Origin: Bombus terrestris | Lineage: Eukaryota; Arthropoda; Insecta; Hymenoptera; Apidae | Reading direction: 5' to 3' | DNA length: 64,000 bases | Assembly (NCBI RefSeq): GCF_910591885.1 | Contig: NC_063275.1 | Span: 14,310,501 to 14,374,500 of the forward strand | Shown: in pieces, positions 23,641-37,951 of the stretch | How the letters are laid out: every line of letters starts with the position of its first letter | Position numbering within the stretch: position 1 is the first letter of the stretch | Position numbers and translations under genes: made by a program | The notes under the pieces: model-generated | Databases searched by the model: none | Seen by the model: the letters and a program-made list of their open reading frames with translations, nothing else | What the model was told of the DNA's origin: nothing

Positions 23641-25215
23641 TTAGATATTATACTTGATAAATTTGCACGTAGGTACGATGAAAGGAATCATGGCTGAAGT
23701 GCGTATATGGTTGCAGTTCGGAGATAATACGTTTATGAATATCTGACTTAGTTGCTAGAATCAAATCTGGATTTTAGTAAAAATTGATATCCGCAATTGA
23801 AAGAAGAATTAGTGCCTGAAAGCCTAGACCTATAAAGGATTTGCGTAGACTTTCACTTGTGGAAGATAGTGTCCGTAACTTAAGACACGTAGCAAATAGT
23901 CTTCATACGAGCTTAGAAGCATCAGACCATACACAGTGATAAAGGCAACCAAAATCTTGTAACAGCTGGCATTCGCAACCACAGATAAGTAATATTCATC
24001 GATGGTATTGGTGAGTTGAAATTAGTACGAGTTTGAATTCACAAAGTTAGACATTGCACTTGGTATTCCTAAGATCAAATTCATAAAAATCAGTTTCTCC
24101 AAAAACTTGTATTTAACGTTTTAAAGTCGAAACTAGTGAAATCCCTAACTGAAAGTCACAGATGACTAATCTTGCTAAATCTTGGATAATAAGCACGAGA
24201 CTTTGGACTGAAAACCTTAGAATCTACTTTCAACTTACGAGTGTCAAGTAGATCCCTCGTGACATTTAGCGTGTGAACCCACCATAGCAGTTCTAAAGTT
24301 AGCAAGTTCTGCTCTCCTAACCTTTAATAAAAATGTTTTCTTCTTATCGTAAAATCGCATATTTTTGTTCTGAAAATATTTTTTCAGGAAGTTGTTAAGA
24401 AGGTTCCTCGATCGATAGAACACACGCGTTTTCTATCAGGTCGTAACATAAGAAACAGGATCAGAAAAGTTTCGACGATACGTTTACAATTTTATTAGCT
24501 ACGTGTTCGTAGGTAAGACACACTATAAACAATCTGCTATTTCCTTATTTACAGTAACTCAACTTTTATCCCCTTCAGTAAGAAAATCCTTCCTTCCTAA
24601 TAAATTGCTTGCATTTACGATACAGTTACGTTCAACTAACTTCTATCCAATAAACTTAATCGAGCAGTGACATGTGTAGAAAGTCATCAATTCTAAAATA
24701 TCAGTAAAACTGATCTGCGAAGAATTTAACAAAAAGAATGTCACAATTCACAAAGACCTTTTTCTCTGTTCTTTTTAATCGCAAAAGAATACATATCTAT
24801 TAACAATATTTTATTAGAGATTGTACTCCGTTTAATTTGCGTAAATCAATAAAAACTAACTCACAATCAATGGCATCGATCAAATCACTTTTGAAGCACT
24901 AATCTTTTGTACATTCAATATGAAACCTATGCATCTTCCTTTCTCTTCTAATAAATCTAGTTCAAACATTAAAGCTGCTTTCTTATAATTGCAAACACTT
25001 CAATTATAAAAGAACGAACATTTCATCGTCGTTAAATACTTGAGTAATTAATAACGTTCTCCCCCCAACTTTCTATTTCCCATCGATATTCTGAAAAATT
25101 TACTTTTCTAGGTAGTATCACTCTTCTAGGCAAGAAGCCAATTTATTATCCATCACGGCACCATAAATCTTGGGTGAACTTTTTTTTTTAAGCAGCTCGA
25201 AACGTTCCATCGCGC

Positions 25216-25713
25216 ATGGTGTTTAAGCCGTTGGAGGGGAACAAATTGGAATTGCTCTGGGAAGGTGGTGTACTGATGGAATTAAAGCCACGGGCGCAAC
25301 GTCTTCTGCCGGGTTTCATTATCTCGACGAGGTTAGGAGGTCGATGCCAGGTAACCCAAGCAGGTGATATCCATGCCTCGTCTTACAGAGCTGAAAAACC
25401 GGAACGAGCTTACGCGGCGCGTCCCATTTCCGTTTCGTTTCTCATGGGGCCGTGTAGTCAATTGCTTTCTAGGATCAATGCGCCGGAAAAGACCACGCTT
25501 CTAATCTGTTTGCGGCCGATTTTGAGGCTACTCTGGACCCCACTAATGAAGAACTGTTTAATTTCAACGTGCTCGATCCAACGTGAACGAAATATCGCAG
25601 GTTGTATTCCCTTAATATCGTTTGAGTCGGTCGCGGAGACCTTTGACTGTCAGACGACGCAGCCGCCTCGGAAAAGCAATAACGCGAACGTTTTCTCCGC
25701 TCCACGAAATTAA
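25216..25713 (+). other. Open frame of 165 codons without recognised homology
   Basis: It lies in a GC-richer island (25200-25780) where stop codons are rare; a minus-strand frame of 76 codons overlaps it. The translation (starting MVFKPLEGNKLELLWEGG) shows no motif I recognise and no splice-site context that would make it an exon. Probably non-coding. Confidence 0.15.
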
Positions 25714-27686
25714 TAGCGCGCAGAGTTTGAATTACGGGGGCTGGGGAACCGTTTTTCGACGTCGTTTCGGAGCTTCATAAAGGGACATTTACAAAATTCG
25801 TAGTTGTACTTCGTAGAACGAGACAAAGGTAGGAAATTCGAAAAATACGGATTCATGAGACCTCTGTTTTACGGCGAGCGAGTAAGTTTTTGACATTAAC
25901 GCGCATCGAGTGTTTAATATAAAGTATAAACATGATATTTAAATACACTTTGAAAAGGAAAAATATGTAGAAAGAAATAAGTATTATGCATAGCATGATC
26001 GTACTGTCCGTAAGTTGTGAAGTCTGGATATTTGCAAATTATTGCAGATACATAAATTGTACTTAAGAAATGAAACTCCTTAATGTAATATTGGTTTCTG
26101 ATTTTATCTGCTCAATATCTGACTCTATATTGGGATCTTCAAGCCATTGAGATATGTGTTTTAGTTATATTCTAAAAGCTCATATAGATTTTATGATGTG
26201 TCAGCTATACGTTGCAGATGATGGTGAAACTTGATCGACGCAGGTATATTCCTTGTTTCGGTATCCATTTAGCGGAGCAAAGAATTAACGCCAAGAGACA
26301 AAGAATTAAGAATAGGGAAACGTTCCTCTGTGATAACTTTGAAAATGTAACAGTAATATCTTTTAATATAATAACGCATCTGTGCACGTTAATATACGTT
26401 CGAAGCTTGTTCCCAACCCAGTTTCTAGCGATGAAAACCTCGTTAATTTGACAATTCCCATTTCTATCTGTTTAAACGGAGAACTAAATAACCAGTATAT
26501 AGAAACAGCAGCAGCGTTTAACTAGTCAAATGGCATCTCTCGACACCTACGAGAAAGGAATGAGCCAGTTCGTTCTCTCCTTTAATTTCATTCGAAGGAA
26601 GCATCCTCCTCTTCCTCCTTTCGGTTAATGTTCATTAACGAGTACGGTCGTTAGACTGTTGCTCAATGTAAGAGGAAAATATTCCGGAACGGCGTATTAT
26701 CGTTAGCGAGATCTCGATCCCGAGGTTACCGGTGAGAAGCTTGTCTCTAATCCGCTTGCGGCTAAAATCTTTCCCCCGTTAAGCTAACGAAAAACCCGTA
26801 TAATTCGAATTTGTCTTCTCTCAACGAACTGGAGCCCTTTTTCTTAATATACATCCTTCTCTATCTTTCTTCTACCAACAGGTATCGCAGGTTAACAAAG
26901 GTAAAAATTGTATCAGCCCCTTTGCAAATTATTTTCAGTAGAGATACTTTGAATTCTTTATTCGACTTTAATTCTTTAGATCTTGAACATTGTCTGTAGT
27001 CGACATTTCCAAGATAATGAATAAATGATATTATCAAATGGTGAATTAAAGGTTTATTGGATCGATTCTATAAATTGTTACTTATAAAATTCATGCGCCT
27101 GTCAATTCATTCAGTCCGTCGATGTTGAATTTTTCGTTTCAATGATTAAAATTCTCTTTCAGTGTCTTTGCAGATTCTCGTGTATTGAATATTTTTCATG
27201 GAAAATTTTCTTTTAATTTAGACAGGCCACCTACAACAACTATCTAACTTAAAACAACAATCGTACAAATGTGAAATATAACATCAAATGTTTTTAATTG
27301 TGCTCAAATTTAATTGTACTACAGTCGACTATTACGATTCTTTTATTATTCTATTATTCTATATTCGAATCTATTATTCTCTTCCACCAAACATAACAGA
27401 CTTGATGAACCATCGCTGTCCACGTGACTGGTGTACACTTTCCCACAAATACCTTCAATGATGATTTTCTAACAATCAATCCCAGCACAGAAAAAAAGAG
27501 AAGTTAAAAAGCATCAAATTTTTCGAGTCACGCGGACAAAGCAGCGTCGATTTTGGGAAACTACCATCGACAGTTGCACGAATTGAAAATCGCTAGCAAC
27601 CAGTTGTAACCATTCGTTTACGATAAAACGAATTTGGTCGATGCTGGAAATATTCCGAAAATCGTGCGAAACGAACCTGCGGAGAA

Positions 27687-27697
27687 GGGGGGGGGGG
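27687..27697 (+). repeat. G11 homopolymer
   Basis: Eleven consecutive G, unusual in this AT-rich sequence. Confidence 0.95.
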
Positions 27698-27887
27698 ATA
27701 GGACTAAAAAGGAACAAAATTCAGCCCTATCTTTTTCCGCGCCTCGGGGTGAGAGCTCTCGTCTGGATGGAAGCACTCACCGATCGAGCCTGCGCTCTGA
27801 TAAAGCCGCGTACAGAGGAAAGAGAACCGAGGGAGAGATTGGAAAAAGAAAAAAAATCCAGGCAGATCTGGTCGCCGGAAAAAAGCC

Positions 27888-27955
27888 GGGGAACAGAAGG
27901 GGAAAGGGGTAGAAAGGGAGGGAGAGAGAGAGAGAGGGAGAGAGACGAAGTGTGG
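27888..27955 (+). repeat. Purine tract with G-quadruplex motif and GA repeat
   Basis: GGGG at 27888-27891, GGGG at 27899-27902, GGGG at 27906-27909, GGG at 27916-27918 and GGG at 27920-27922 have short loops (7, 3, 6 and 1 bases). This satisfies the standard quadruplex pattern. A GA-repeat tract follows to about 27944. Confidence 0.8.
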
Positions 27956-29282
27956 CCGTAGAAAATTGTTTCAGGGCCGCTCGGTAATCTGCTAATAGGG
28001 TGTCCACGTTCGAGCCGGTAATCCGTAATCCACCGATACCCGGTTCGATGCCGTATAAATGCACACACATTCTCCAACAGCTCTCACCACGCGCGCGATA
28101 AATTATACACGTAACACCGCGTGTTTGTATCGTTACCAAACGATACATTCGCCGCTGTTGGATATTCCTTAGGACATTTCCTTACCGATCGCGATACAAA
28201 TTATTCAATTCTTGCATTGCAAACGCGTGAACGGAAAAATATAACGGCAGCGATATAAATATTTGATATTGTGGCGAATCGCAAGACGAGAGAAATATTT
28301 AAACGACTTCGATTTTTGGCGAATCGATTTAGCGTATTAACCATTCGGGAAACTGTCGATGATGAAACTGCGAACAGAGTTTCCAGCGATTTTGATTTAT
28401 AATGCAATCTTTGAAACTTTAATCACGGCCCATGCCAATTTGGGTCTTTATGTGAAATAATCGCACTGCAATGCGAAAACACGAACAGTTCAAACGATAT
28501 GTAGTTTCAATGATATTAAGCAAACAGTGTAGAAACAATAATTAGTACCTTTATGATGAATCCTTAAATTTTTATATCAGAATCTTAATTAACTCGAACA
28601 ATGGTGTTCGAAGAAAATCGCTATTCACATCAAAAGGGGTTTGTCGATATAACGTTGGTTCCACTCGCTTTAGTAAAAATTAATTTCTCGTTGGAAAGTT
28701 AGACACTTAACGTTAAAAAGATAAATTTACTCGTCTTGCGTTTGCATTTTAAGACTACGATAACGTCGCTGTCTTCGCGTTGACGGCCGGATAAGATTTA
28801 AAATCCTTTAACGTCACGAACGAACGCGTATTTTCGGTCAAGAACCGTCGCGACATCGTCCCGGGAGCAGGCAGGAATTTTCACGAAACACCCTGTGCAT
28901 TTGCATGTTCGAGCAGCCAGAGAGAAATTTTCTAGTTTCCCCTTGTCGCGCATTGAATTTCCTGGGAAGAGCACGGGCACGAGCGAATCCGAAAAAGACA
29001 GGTGAAATATCTGTTGGCTCGGTCGCGTGTAACTTTATTGCTCTCCTTAATTCCTAGACGAAATGAAATGGGATTTCCTTCCGGCTCTTCGTAAAAGCTC
29101 GGTTGATTTTTTAAACGTGCCGCAAGTTTGACGAGTAGAAATGACAACCTTATCGAATAACAGATTTAACCAACGTATGATACCATAAACGGACTTTAAA
29201 ATCTAGCGCAAGTACAGTATCTTCTGTGTCATTCGATTTCACTGAATTTTCATTTGTCATGCGAATCTCGATACTTGCTTAT

Positions 29283-29314
29283 TTTCACGGGTTAGTGAAA
29301 ACTAACCCGTGAAA
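29283..29314. repeat. Perfect 14-bp inverted repeat with GAAA loop
   Basis: TTTCACGGGTTAGT (29283-29296), loop GAAA (29297-29300), then ACTAACCCGTGAAA (29301-29314). All 14 pairs are perfect. On the plus strand the loop is a GNRA-type tetraloop. No T-tract follows, and this is eukaryotic DNA, so it is not a bacterial-type terminator. Confidence 0.9.
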
Positions 29315-32300
29315 TAACCTACCTAATAATTATTTTTGCCATCGGTAGGCAACGTTAGGTAAACGTACATATTACGTAATAAAAGTGCGATGGCTTTTAT
29401 ACTTTCGTTGTCATAGAGCTTTTACCTCGATATTCTCGAGTTTTCCAATATTTCTATAAGCAATAAAGAAGGAGATTCAATTTATAATTACAAAAGACCT
29501 GTAGGACTGTAAATATTAGGCTACTAAGAAATCGAAAGAGTTCTATAAGCTTTGCTTTAGTTTGTTTTAATTACGTCGAATCGAGAACCATTTTAATAAG
29601 GCGATACTATAAAAATTCATTTTATAAAACGAACGCAATCGGCAGGCTTGATAATAGAGGCCGTGTTTCTTTGATTTTCTCTTTCCGCTGTATCTTTTCC
29701 ATCTCACTTTCTTTGTTTCTCTTCTCCCGTATTTTCCTCTTTTTTCTCTCTTTTTTATACTATAGACCCGTGCAATATTATTGCGAACGAACGCGCTCGG
29801 TAATGACTGCCGCGTAATGACTGCACGGCTCGGCCGGTAATGGTGCTCACCATATTGCAATTTGAATTTCACTGAAATCAGTGGAAAAAGAGCGAGCAGA
29901 CTCGCAGAATGAATATGTTAATTGGCTTTGGAATTGGCTGTCCCTATCGGTGATTGATTAAAATTCGATACGTGCTGCCAGTCTCTCGCGACGGTCGCTT
30001 GAGGGGTGAAACAGCGCGACGGAAGGGTGAGGGATCACTGCGACGGACGGGGCTCGTGGAAGTTACTTTGCGGATAAACGAGATTGAAATTTCGATGGAA
30101 ATTACCGTCGGTATCTGTGGACTTAAGCGGCGCGCGGTCGCCAAGTCAAACAGAAGTCTGGAGGACTCGTCATCTCCACACGCCAAACGCGTGTTTTGCC
30201 ATCGCTCTGTCGCTTTAATAAATTCTAAAAGGCATTCTAATTCATTTTACCCGGCTATTTATCTCATTTCATGTCATTCGATCCATGAAAAAAATATTTC
30301 TACGTTGTCCCGAAGCTTTATTAATTTTTAAAGAGATTGGGATATTTGTAATTGATTTGGAAACCAGGTCCATCGACATCGAACAATTTTTACGCGGGTT
30401 GAACAATTCAAAAGGAAAACTTTAATCCGAATTTTAATTCAGTAATTCGATTAAGAGGTTCAAGTAAAAAAATACAAATTAACATTTTTAAGAGTTTAAA
30501 CTGAAATGCCAGATAATAATCGAAAGAAGGATGAGATGTTTAACTAAATTAGAATACAAATTGCAAAGAGAAATTTTTCAAGGCGTTATCAAACGTGTCA
30601 TCGATACGTTGGCCGTGACTGTAGCATTGGAAATCAGAAAAGATGCGAGAAGTTACAACAGAAAGACTCTATTTCAAATAAGGTAAAACGTGGATATATG
30701 TTTAGCCTCACCGAGAATAGTGGTACATGTTGACTTTCACCTGCGGATTTATCGCGACACACCTCTGGGAATGTTATCATCAGGGAGCAACCGTGTCTTG
30801 TTTCGCGCGTGTACTGTCCTCCTTTTCTTCCGGAATCTCAGCTCCATGCGCAATAAATTCCACGCACGACTATTACTACTATAATTTAAAGCTATTACGC
30901 TATAAGCGTGTTTATTCGACAGCGCGGTTTCTTGAAAATTTTAATTTACGAATAACAATGAACGTAGTCTCTCTCCATCTTATTAACTTCCATTCTGATG
31001 TTTCAATTCACACTTATCGTTCAATGATATTTTTACTTTTCAGAGATACAAGATTTTAAATACTTGTTTTTCGACATCTTTTTTAACATAATCGTCATTA
31101 TTTCATTATGTCGAATATATATTCAACCATACGGAAGATGTTGTATTGTTGAATGAATGAAGGGTGCATGATCGTTGAAGATATTACGTGTATGCACGTG
31201 CCCGAGTGTCGTCTAAGGATGACTGTATCGAACGAAAGAAGTAGAGAAACAAAAGAAAGGAAACTGATCATGTGCAAACTTCAAAATAGCTTAACAGCTG
31301 AAGACTCGGTGAACGGTGGAATAAAGAAGGAGGAATGAAGAATCGAGGCTACGAGTTTTAAATTCCTCTGAAATCATAATTACAATTTTATCATTAAATG
31401 AATTCCATTTCCATTTCATTTAAACCTTCACACATTTAAGATCCTACCCGCAACTCAACAATATTTTCTCACAATATTTTCCTGGAGAATCGATAAAAGT
31501 TGGAATTGAGAAAGCAGGACTCAAGGAAGACTTGAGACTCAGAGTTTAAAGTTTCAGTAAACACGTTATCGCAATTTTATTATTGGACGTAGTTATCATC
31601 ACGTTTCGCTTCAAGTTCCACGTATTAAAATCCTATCCTTAATTCAACATTCCTACAATATTTCCCAGCAGAGTTATTTAATTTGCCGGTGCTTACTTCA
31701 TAACGAATGTAAGTAGAAGAACGTCGTAAATGAGGCTGGTCGAGGTAATTCCTGTTGGCGCCGGTACACGGACGCTAATGAAACACGTCCACGGTTGGCA
31801 ATTGTCCCACCACAGGAACGGCAACGAGCATCCTGACGCGAAAGGAAAAGACGGTATCGTACGGTATCATATCTCGTTCCATTTTCATCAGGATGCAGTT
31901 CTGATGTATATCGTTTGCTCTTTCATCGTTTGTACTATGAGTTGAAACGAATCTCCTTTTCGGCTTAATTCTCTGTTACAGGGAGCGGCCTTGTAATGTA
32001 TTTTCGTGTCTCTGCTTATGGTGCACGCGCACGAAAAAGAAAATTAGAAGGGACTCTTAAAACGCAGAAAATCTAGGTCAAGATATGGGCTACACGAACA
32101 ATCGTCTGCTTTCGATCTTAACAAACAGCATGCGAAGCTCTGTTCCTTAAACTCGCCATAACTCGCCGGCGAGTCTCTTACATTAAATTTACATTTTACA
32201 TTCTGATTTTCAATCTCTTTTTAAATGAATTATTCATAACGAAATTACATTTTTTATTTATTCACGTGAGTTTTTTATTGCGTTCGATTACGATTTTAAA

Positions 32301-32789
32301 GTCATTCTATTTTCTCTTTTATTTATTATATGCGAGTTTCGTTTATATTAAAGAATTCTAATAGCAATTTATTACTCGGCGCATGTAAGGTGCACTTACC
32401 TCTGTGATAGTTCGTTCGATAACGATAAGTAATTTCCCTTGCGCGTTTCACGTACGTTCATCGCGAAGTATTCCAGCAACAATCTTCCGACTCGCGTCTC
32501 GACGTTCACAGTTTACAATCCCTTTGATCTTTTCTTTCGTATCACTTAATATACTTCGTGAACGAAGGAAATTGCGTTCGCGGTAAGGCGATACATTTTT
32601 TCTAGGAAAAATAGCGTTCTCCGTTCAGAAGGTAGACACGGGTTCGCTTCTGGTTCCACCTTCCGGATCCACCCTTCATACCGGTTTTCCAACGTCGATT
32701 CTCGTGCGTGCATGTATCCCTCGCCGTAAACTATTCGAAAGGAAGCACTTGGAAATATTTTCTTACTCTTTCCGTTACGCCTTTCTCTC

Positions 32790-32807
32790 CTCTCTCTCTC
32801 TCTCTCT
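32790..32807. repeat. (CT)9 microsatellite
   Basis: Nine CT units within a pyrimidine-rich stretch in intron 2. Confidence 0.95.
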
Positions 32808-33498
32808 TTCTCGCTTTCTCATTTAATATATTTCACAGGAAGGTAAAGGAAATCGTGACGGCATGGAAATTTCGCTGGCGGTCGATCGGAAACGGAAGGC
32901 CCGTTTTTCGTTGCGCTCGCATTCCTCCTTGCTTTTTGTGGGAGTGGCGGCCGCGTCTGCTGTAGAAAAATGCCCGTGGAGGGCACAGGTCACGTACAAC
33001 GGGGCGATAACACAGTCGTTTTGCTTTTTCCTCCCCAACCCCTCGTACAGCCCGTGTCTCGTTTCTTCTACCTAGCCCTAGCTCTTTCTCATCTCTCTAT
33101 CGGTGAACCGGGCTCTTTCGTTCTTCCTGCTCGTATTCAAAGTGCAAGGAGCAAAGGGAAGGTGCGCGTGCACAAAGATCACATACCGGCCAGATTGAGG
33201 CTGCAGGGTAAACGTTCGTGTTCTCGCTTATCCTCCTTTAACTTCCGTTCCCCCTTAAACTATCTCCTCCCTCTTTTTCTCTCTTTGTCTGTTTCTTGGT
33301 CTGTGCCATATGCCATCTTCTTCTTCTTCTCTGCTCCTTCGAATGTACACCCCTTCTTCGAGCAGCCTGAATCTAACGTCTGCTTTCTCGCTTTGAGCGA
33401 ATCTGCGTGAAAATGGGAAGAACACCGGATGAAGCACACACGATGGTATATATTGTGTGTACCCAAACGAGCAGGCGTCGGTGTGGTGTGCATGAGAA

Positions 33499-33519
33499 AG
33501 AGAGAGAGAGAGAGAGAGA
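33499..33519. repeat. (AG)10 microsatellite
   Basis: About ten AG units. The reverse-strand dipeptide-like frames seen here are artefacts of this repeat. Confidence 0.95.
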
Positions 33520-34705
33520 AAGGAGTAGAAGGAGGAATCACTCGTGCCATGAGGAGAATACCAGGAAGCCTTCAGACGACAGAGGCTCGTCGAATAACGA
33601 GACACACACATTCGTGACGGAAGTCAGTCCGGAGTTTCACAAGTATTTTCACGACGCGATGGACGCTTTCCCGTTGTGCCATCCGGGTATCGAAATATCA
33701 GGCTAAGTTATCGTAGTCGATCGAGAAGATTAACTACGCGAGACTTTCTTTGCCGAGCACAGATAGCTTCGTTTTGCGTTGTTTTCGTAGAGGAGAGAAA
33801 TTGAAGATATGCTTATAATGATTTGCTTGGTCTGCTAAGTTCAAAACTTCTTATCATTATCTATTTGCTTTCTTAGAATGGAGAAATAAAACTCGCAAGC
33901 ACTATATAATTTATTCTTTGCAGGTAACACGTGAAAGGACAAAATATTCCGAAATAAAAAATGTCCAAAAGATTATTTTCACGAATAGTCGACGAATTTT
34001 TTACCAGTTGACACGTTAAACTGGACTTTGAAAATTTCTAGTCTTATCGATTTTAGCTTCCACATTTTAAATCTTCGATGAAGCTGCTTAATTATCCAAC
34101 GATGGTGCAGGAAAATTTGGTATTAAAATTTCATGAAAGATATCGAAGAAAATTTAAAGAGGAAAGGAATATATCAATATGAAAGGCTTTACGCATATGA
34201 AATACAATTTTTCCGATATTCCAGGGCAAAGTTTAACATGTCGAACGCTGAAGAGCATAGAATGCCGAAGAACGTGTTCATTTGTCGATAGAAAGGAAAC
34301 GAAACTATCGCGAAGCACGGAATGTTCCGTCCACTTATGGTCGTTTCGAGCAACAACCGTTTAATCGACGCGTCCGCGTGATGAAAAGAACGCGAGACAA
34401 ATCGAAAAATGGAGCGTGGCTCGTTACGATTGATTATGTGCTGGCTGTTTCAACGAACAGTGTATCCATTAAAATTCCATTTGCCGATATTAAACTGGAC
34501 CGCGAACAATAGCGATTCTTGTTCTCAATACCGGACGAGGTTTCTTCGATTATATCGTTTCAACGATCTTGCATTGTATTTTCTAGTTAGACAAAATAAT
34601 TGTAATAACACTTTTTATTGTCGTTTAAATATTGAGAAATATGTTATTGAAGAAATTTGATTTCGAAAATAATAAAGTAAAATATTGGACGAATGATATC
34701 TTATG

Positions 34706-34747
34706 AAAATAAGCTATACTGATACAAAAGCTTATACTGATACAAAA
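34706..34747. repeat. Tandem duplication, about 18 bp unit
   Basis: CTATACTGATACAAAAG is followed directly by CTTATACTGATACAAAAC. Confidence 0.8.
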
Positions 34748-36390
34748 CTATTGTATAATCTTCTGATTTCTTATTCATCTAATGATTTTTATTGTCCAGT
34801 AATGAAAATATTATTTTCGAGAAATTCTTTGAATCAATAATACGATTTACCACATTTTTTCTGTCCGCAGGTACAAAAGGGTCATAGAAAGTGCAGTGTA
34901 ATAACCTCGTAAGATTTCTTTTTTATGTGAACCAGTGAAGAAATTTTAGAGCGTTGTTTTGTAAGAACAAGCTCATTTCGGAGTATCTTTCAGTATGAAG
35001 CTTTCGTACCTTTGGTTAGTTTCCGCAGAATTCGTTTAGTCTTAAGGGACCGTGTATGTACGTTTGTGTTCTTGTGTAGTACAAGCAAAGCTGAGTATTT
35101 TAGTGAAAATCTAGAGAGAACGTTAGGGAATTAACCCACGAGGTGTGCTCGTGAGACGAACGAGAGGACTTGAATAATATTCTCTATAAGAAATTTCTCT
35201 CTGCTGCGAGGAAAGCATCAACGATGGTGTGAAAATGAAAAATTGCGCGTCACAGAGTTTCGAACATTGGAAATGCAAAAGAAGAATGTAAAAACAAGAA
35301 CATTCGAGATTAGTGTGCGAAACAAGTTGCACCTGAGGTTCTGGTTGCATGATCGAATACTCAGGGACGTCTATAAAATGTCTGAGTTGAATGAAAAAAA
35401 GAGAAAGAGAGTGTATTTTGAGGTAAAAAGACAAAAAATGCAGATATAGATTAAAAAGAGAATTAGCTGTACTGTGTAATCAGAAACCATGTAGTATTTC
35501 GTTCAATATTGTTCATAGTATAATACTATAAGCATATGTATACAAAGGATATCAAAATCAATCCCGGTTACATTATTTTAACATTATTTTTCAGTAAAAT
35601 AAAATAAAATCACTTGAAATATTGTATTTTTCAAAGAACAGTATGTTTTCCATTTCATATTTCTATACCATATAAAAAGAAAAATTAATTGATGTATGTA
35701 TAATTCTGATTATGCAATTTCAAAGTAACTGAATCATTGATTAAAATAAACACAATCCACGAATATAAAAACTACCTTTCCATTGCACTAAATACGGTCA
35801 ATGGAATAATTCAACAATAATTCAAACGGTTCTACGTCTACTCCAAAATTTTGTCACGAATTCCCGTAACTAATCCGTAAGACATACAATTCCCAACACG
35901 TCGTCGAGCACAAGCTCCTCGTTATAATCGCGACTGACCATCCTTGCGCTTCCCTGCCGTCTCATCCATACACATATCGTCGTTATTGGCGTGTGCACAC
36001 GCGCGTAATAGTAATTTAAGGCGACGTCACGAGAAGGCCTGTTCCTCGTAATTTCATTGACGCCGGTAAATCGCTTTACCGGGCATGATGTATTTTGACG
36101 AGCTAATGGATATCGCGTACAGATTATCATGCTAAAGAGACGTTAATTAACACGTCGCTCCGTTGTAACGGCAGCTTACACTGACCTAACACAGGCAACT
36201 CCGGTTTACGCGCTATAGATACGCGTTCACGACACAACGTGAACGAAACGGGGGTTGGAAGCGGTCGCTCGACCGTTTGGGAATACAAATGGTGGACGGC
36301 CTCGGGGCCTATCGAGAGCAAAGCTTCCGCGTGATACTTGCAGATTTACCCATTCAAAAGAATGGAATTACGCGACGGCGCCGCTTTGTT

Positions 36391-36412
36391 CCCAGCCCCC
36401 CCTCCTTTCCCC
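36391..36412 (-). repeat. C-rich tract (quadruplex-capable on minus strand)
   Basis: CCC, then a run of seven C, then CCCC after TCCTTT. Read on the minus strand, which is the sense strand of Ddr, this gives four G-runs of at least three if the seven-base run is split. Confidence 0.6.
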
Positions 36413-37951
36413 TTCCTTTTTCCACTGGAGCCAGGCTAAAACTGTAATCCGATTTCCTTGACGAGAGCAATTATAAAGAGTGGCACCGCATTAATTCTGC
36501 CGGTACGGCCGCCTCTCGCCGCGAAATTGCTTTATAATTGGTCGTTCGTATAAAAATCTGTCGGCTACAATATTCGCTACGCTTCAGAAAAAAGAAATCG
36601 AATTTAGTCGTCAGCTTTTGCAAAGTAATTCAAGGTTGCGCGTGATGATTTAATCCGTAATGGTCCTTAAATATGTAGAGGAACGATAAGCAATTATTTT
36701 TGGAAGGATGTGTGTGTTTTGGTGGTTCTGTGAAGAAGATATATCTTTCTTCTTCTGATTCGTTAATAGCGATAGTTTGTATAATAGGTATAATATTTGT
36801 TCAACTTAGCATGAAATAGCAACGAAATGTCCGAGAGTCTGGCGTAGTACAAATTTATCACAAAGTTAATCGTTGTCAGACTATTCTGAAGTTTAGAAGT
36901 GTCTAATGCTATCAACTGACTAAACGCTCAACAGTAATGAAATGAATATTCATTTTATCTTTATACTTTTAGTACTCTGTAATATTTGCAAGAACTTCAA
37001 ATGCGGGCGAAGAAAGAGTCGAAGTTTGGAAAAAATTCGTTGAGTCTTAAAATTGAATGCCCTTCTCTTGTGCTCCTCTGTTAATGTAACTCTGATAACG
37101 AAATTGAAAAGAAGAGAAAGAAAAAAACGTGAAATTGTGCTTTCAAATATAGAAATATAAACTATCTACATGATTTCGTTATAAGTTCTTGACATACTTA
37201 CGATTAACGTGATTTCTTGGTAAAGCTTATGAAAAACCACAGCTCACGTAATGTCTTTAATCACTTCTAAAAGAGTTAGTCGAGGAGCATTGAACAAATT
37301 TTAAGTAACAGTGCTTATAAAGTTTAAACGTAGTTTCAAAGTTGATGAATAATTTTTTTCTCAAAATAAATTCCAGATGATGCACGTATTAAAAGTTGCC
37401 GGAAGATGTAGCGTCTGCATGAACGCCCGAGACTAGCGTCTGACTATAGGCGATCCATTACTACTTCCACTCTCCTTTTCTCCACTTAACGCAAACGCGC
37501 AGTTAATCGTGCTTTTATTTTTATATCTTCTAAATCTCTTCTTGCTTTTATACGTTACTCTATACGTTCGCAAAGACGAGACTTTTTAAATTAACAAAAG
37601 TCTTCAATTTAATCATTTAAAAACCGTTTGAAAACTCTCCCGAACTCTCTTATACGATTTCTTTCGTACAAATAAATCTCAACAGATCAATACGCTTAAA
37701 ATCAACATTCTAGAAAAGATTGCATGACGAAACGTCGTTGCAAATGCAACTGAATACGTAATCGACTCTATTTTTAAATGAATTCAAAGCTGCGCCACGG
37801 AATTGTCGAACGTCGTCGCGTTCTTAACGACTATAAAAGAGACAGTTGAGTGGTCGCGAGGTCGACAGTAAAAGAGGAAGAAGGTAAAAAAGAAGGTCCG
37901 GACGCTTTCGAATCGATCGACAGCGAGCAGCCAGAAGGTGTGTGTACGTAC

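Larger units (their letters stand above)
18830..37951 (-). other. Ddr: Ddr intron 2 (between exons 2 and 3)
   Basis: A 19,122-nt intron, GT-AG, phase 0, splitting the discoidin domain between W-R-N-R-R-G-M-E and L-L-A-G-N-N-N-P. Inside are a degenerate tandem repeat at 22452-22565, a GC- and GAGA-rich island at 23100-23640, a 165-codon open frame at 25216-25713, and a G-run with a quadruplex motif at 27687-27955. It also holds a perfect hairpin at 29283-29314, CT/GA microsatellites at 32.8 and 33.5 kb, and a C-rich tract at 36391-36412. I see no nested protein gene I can defend. Confidence 0.88.

Noticed and set aside
33255..33617. Open frames with Ser-Leu or Arg-Glu repeats
   Set aside because: These are translations of the CT/GA microsatellite and carry no coding information.
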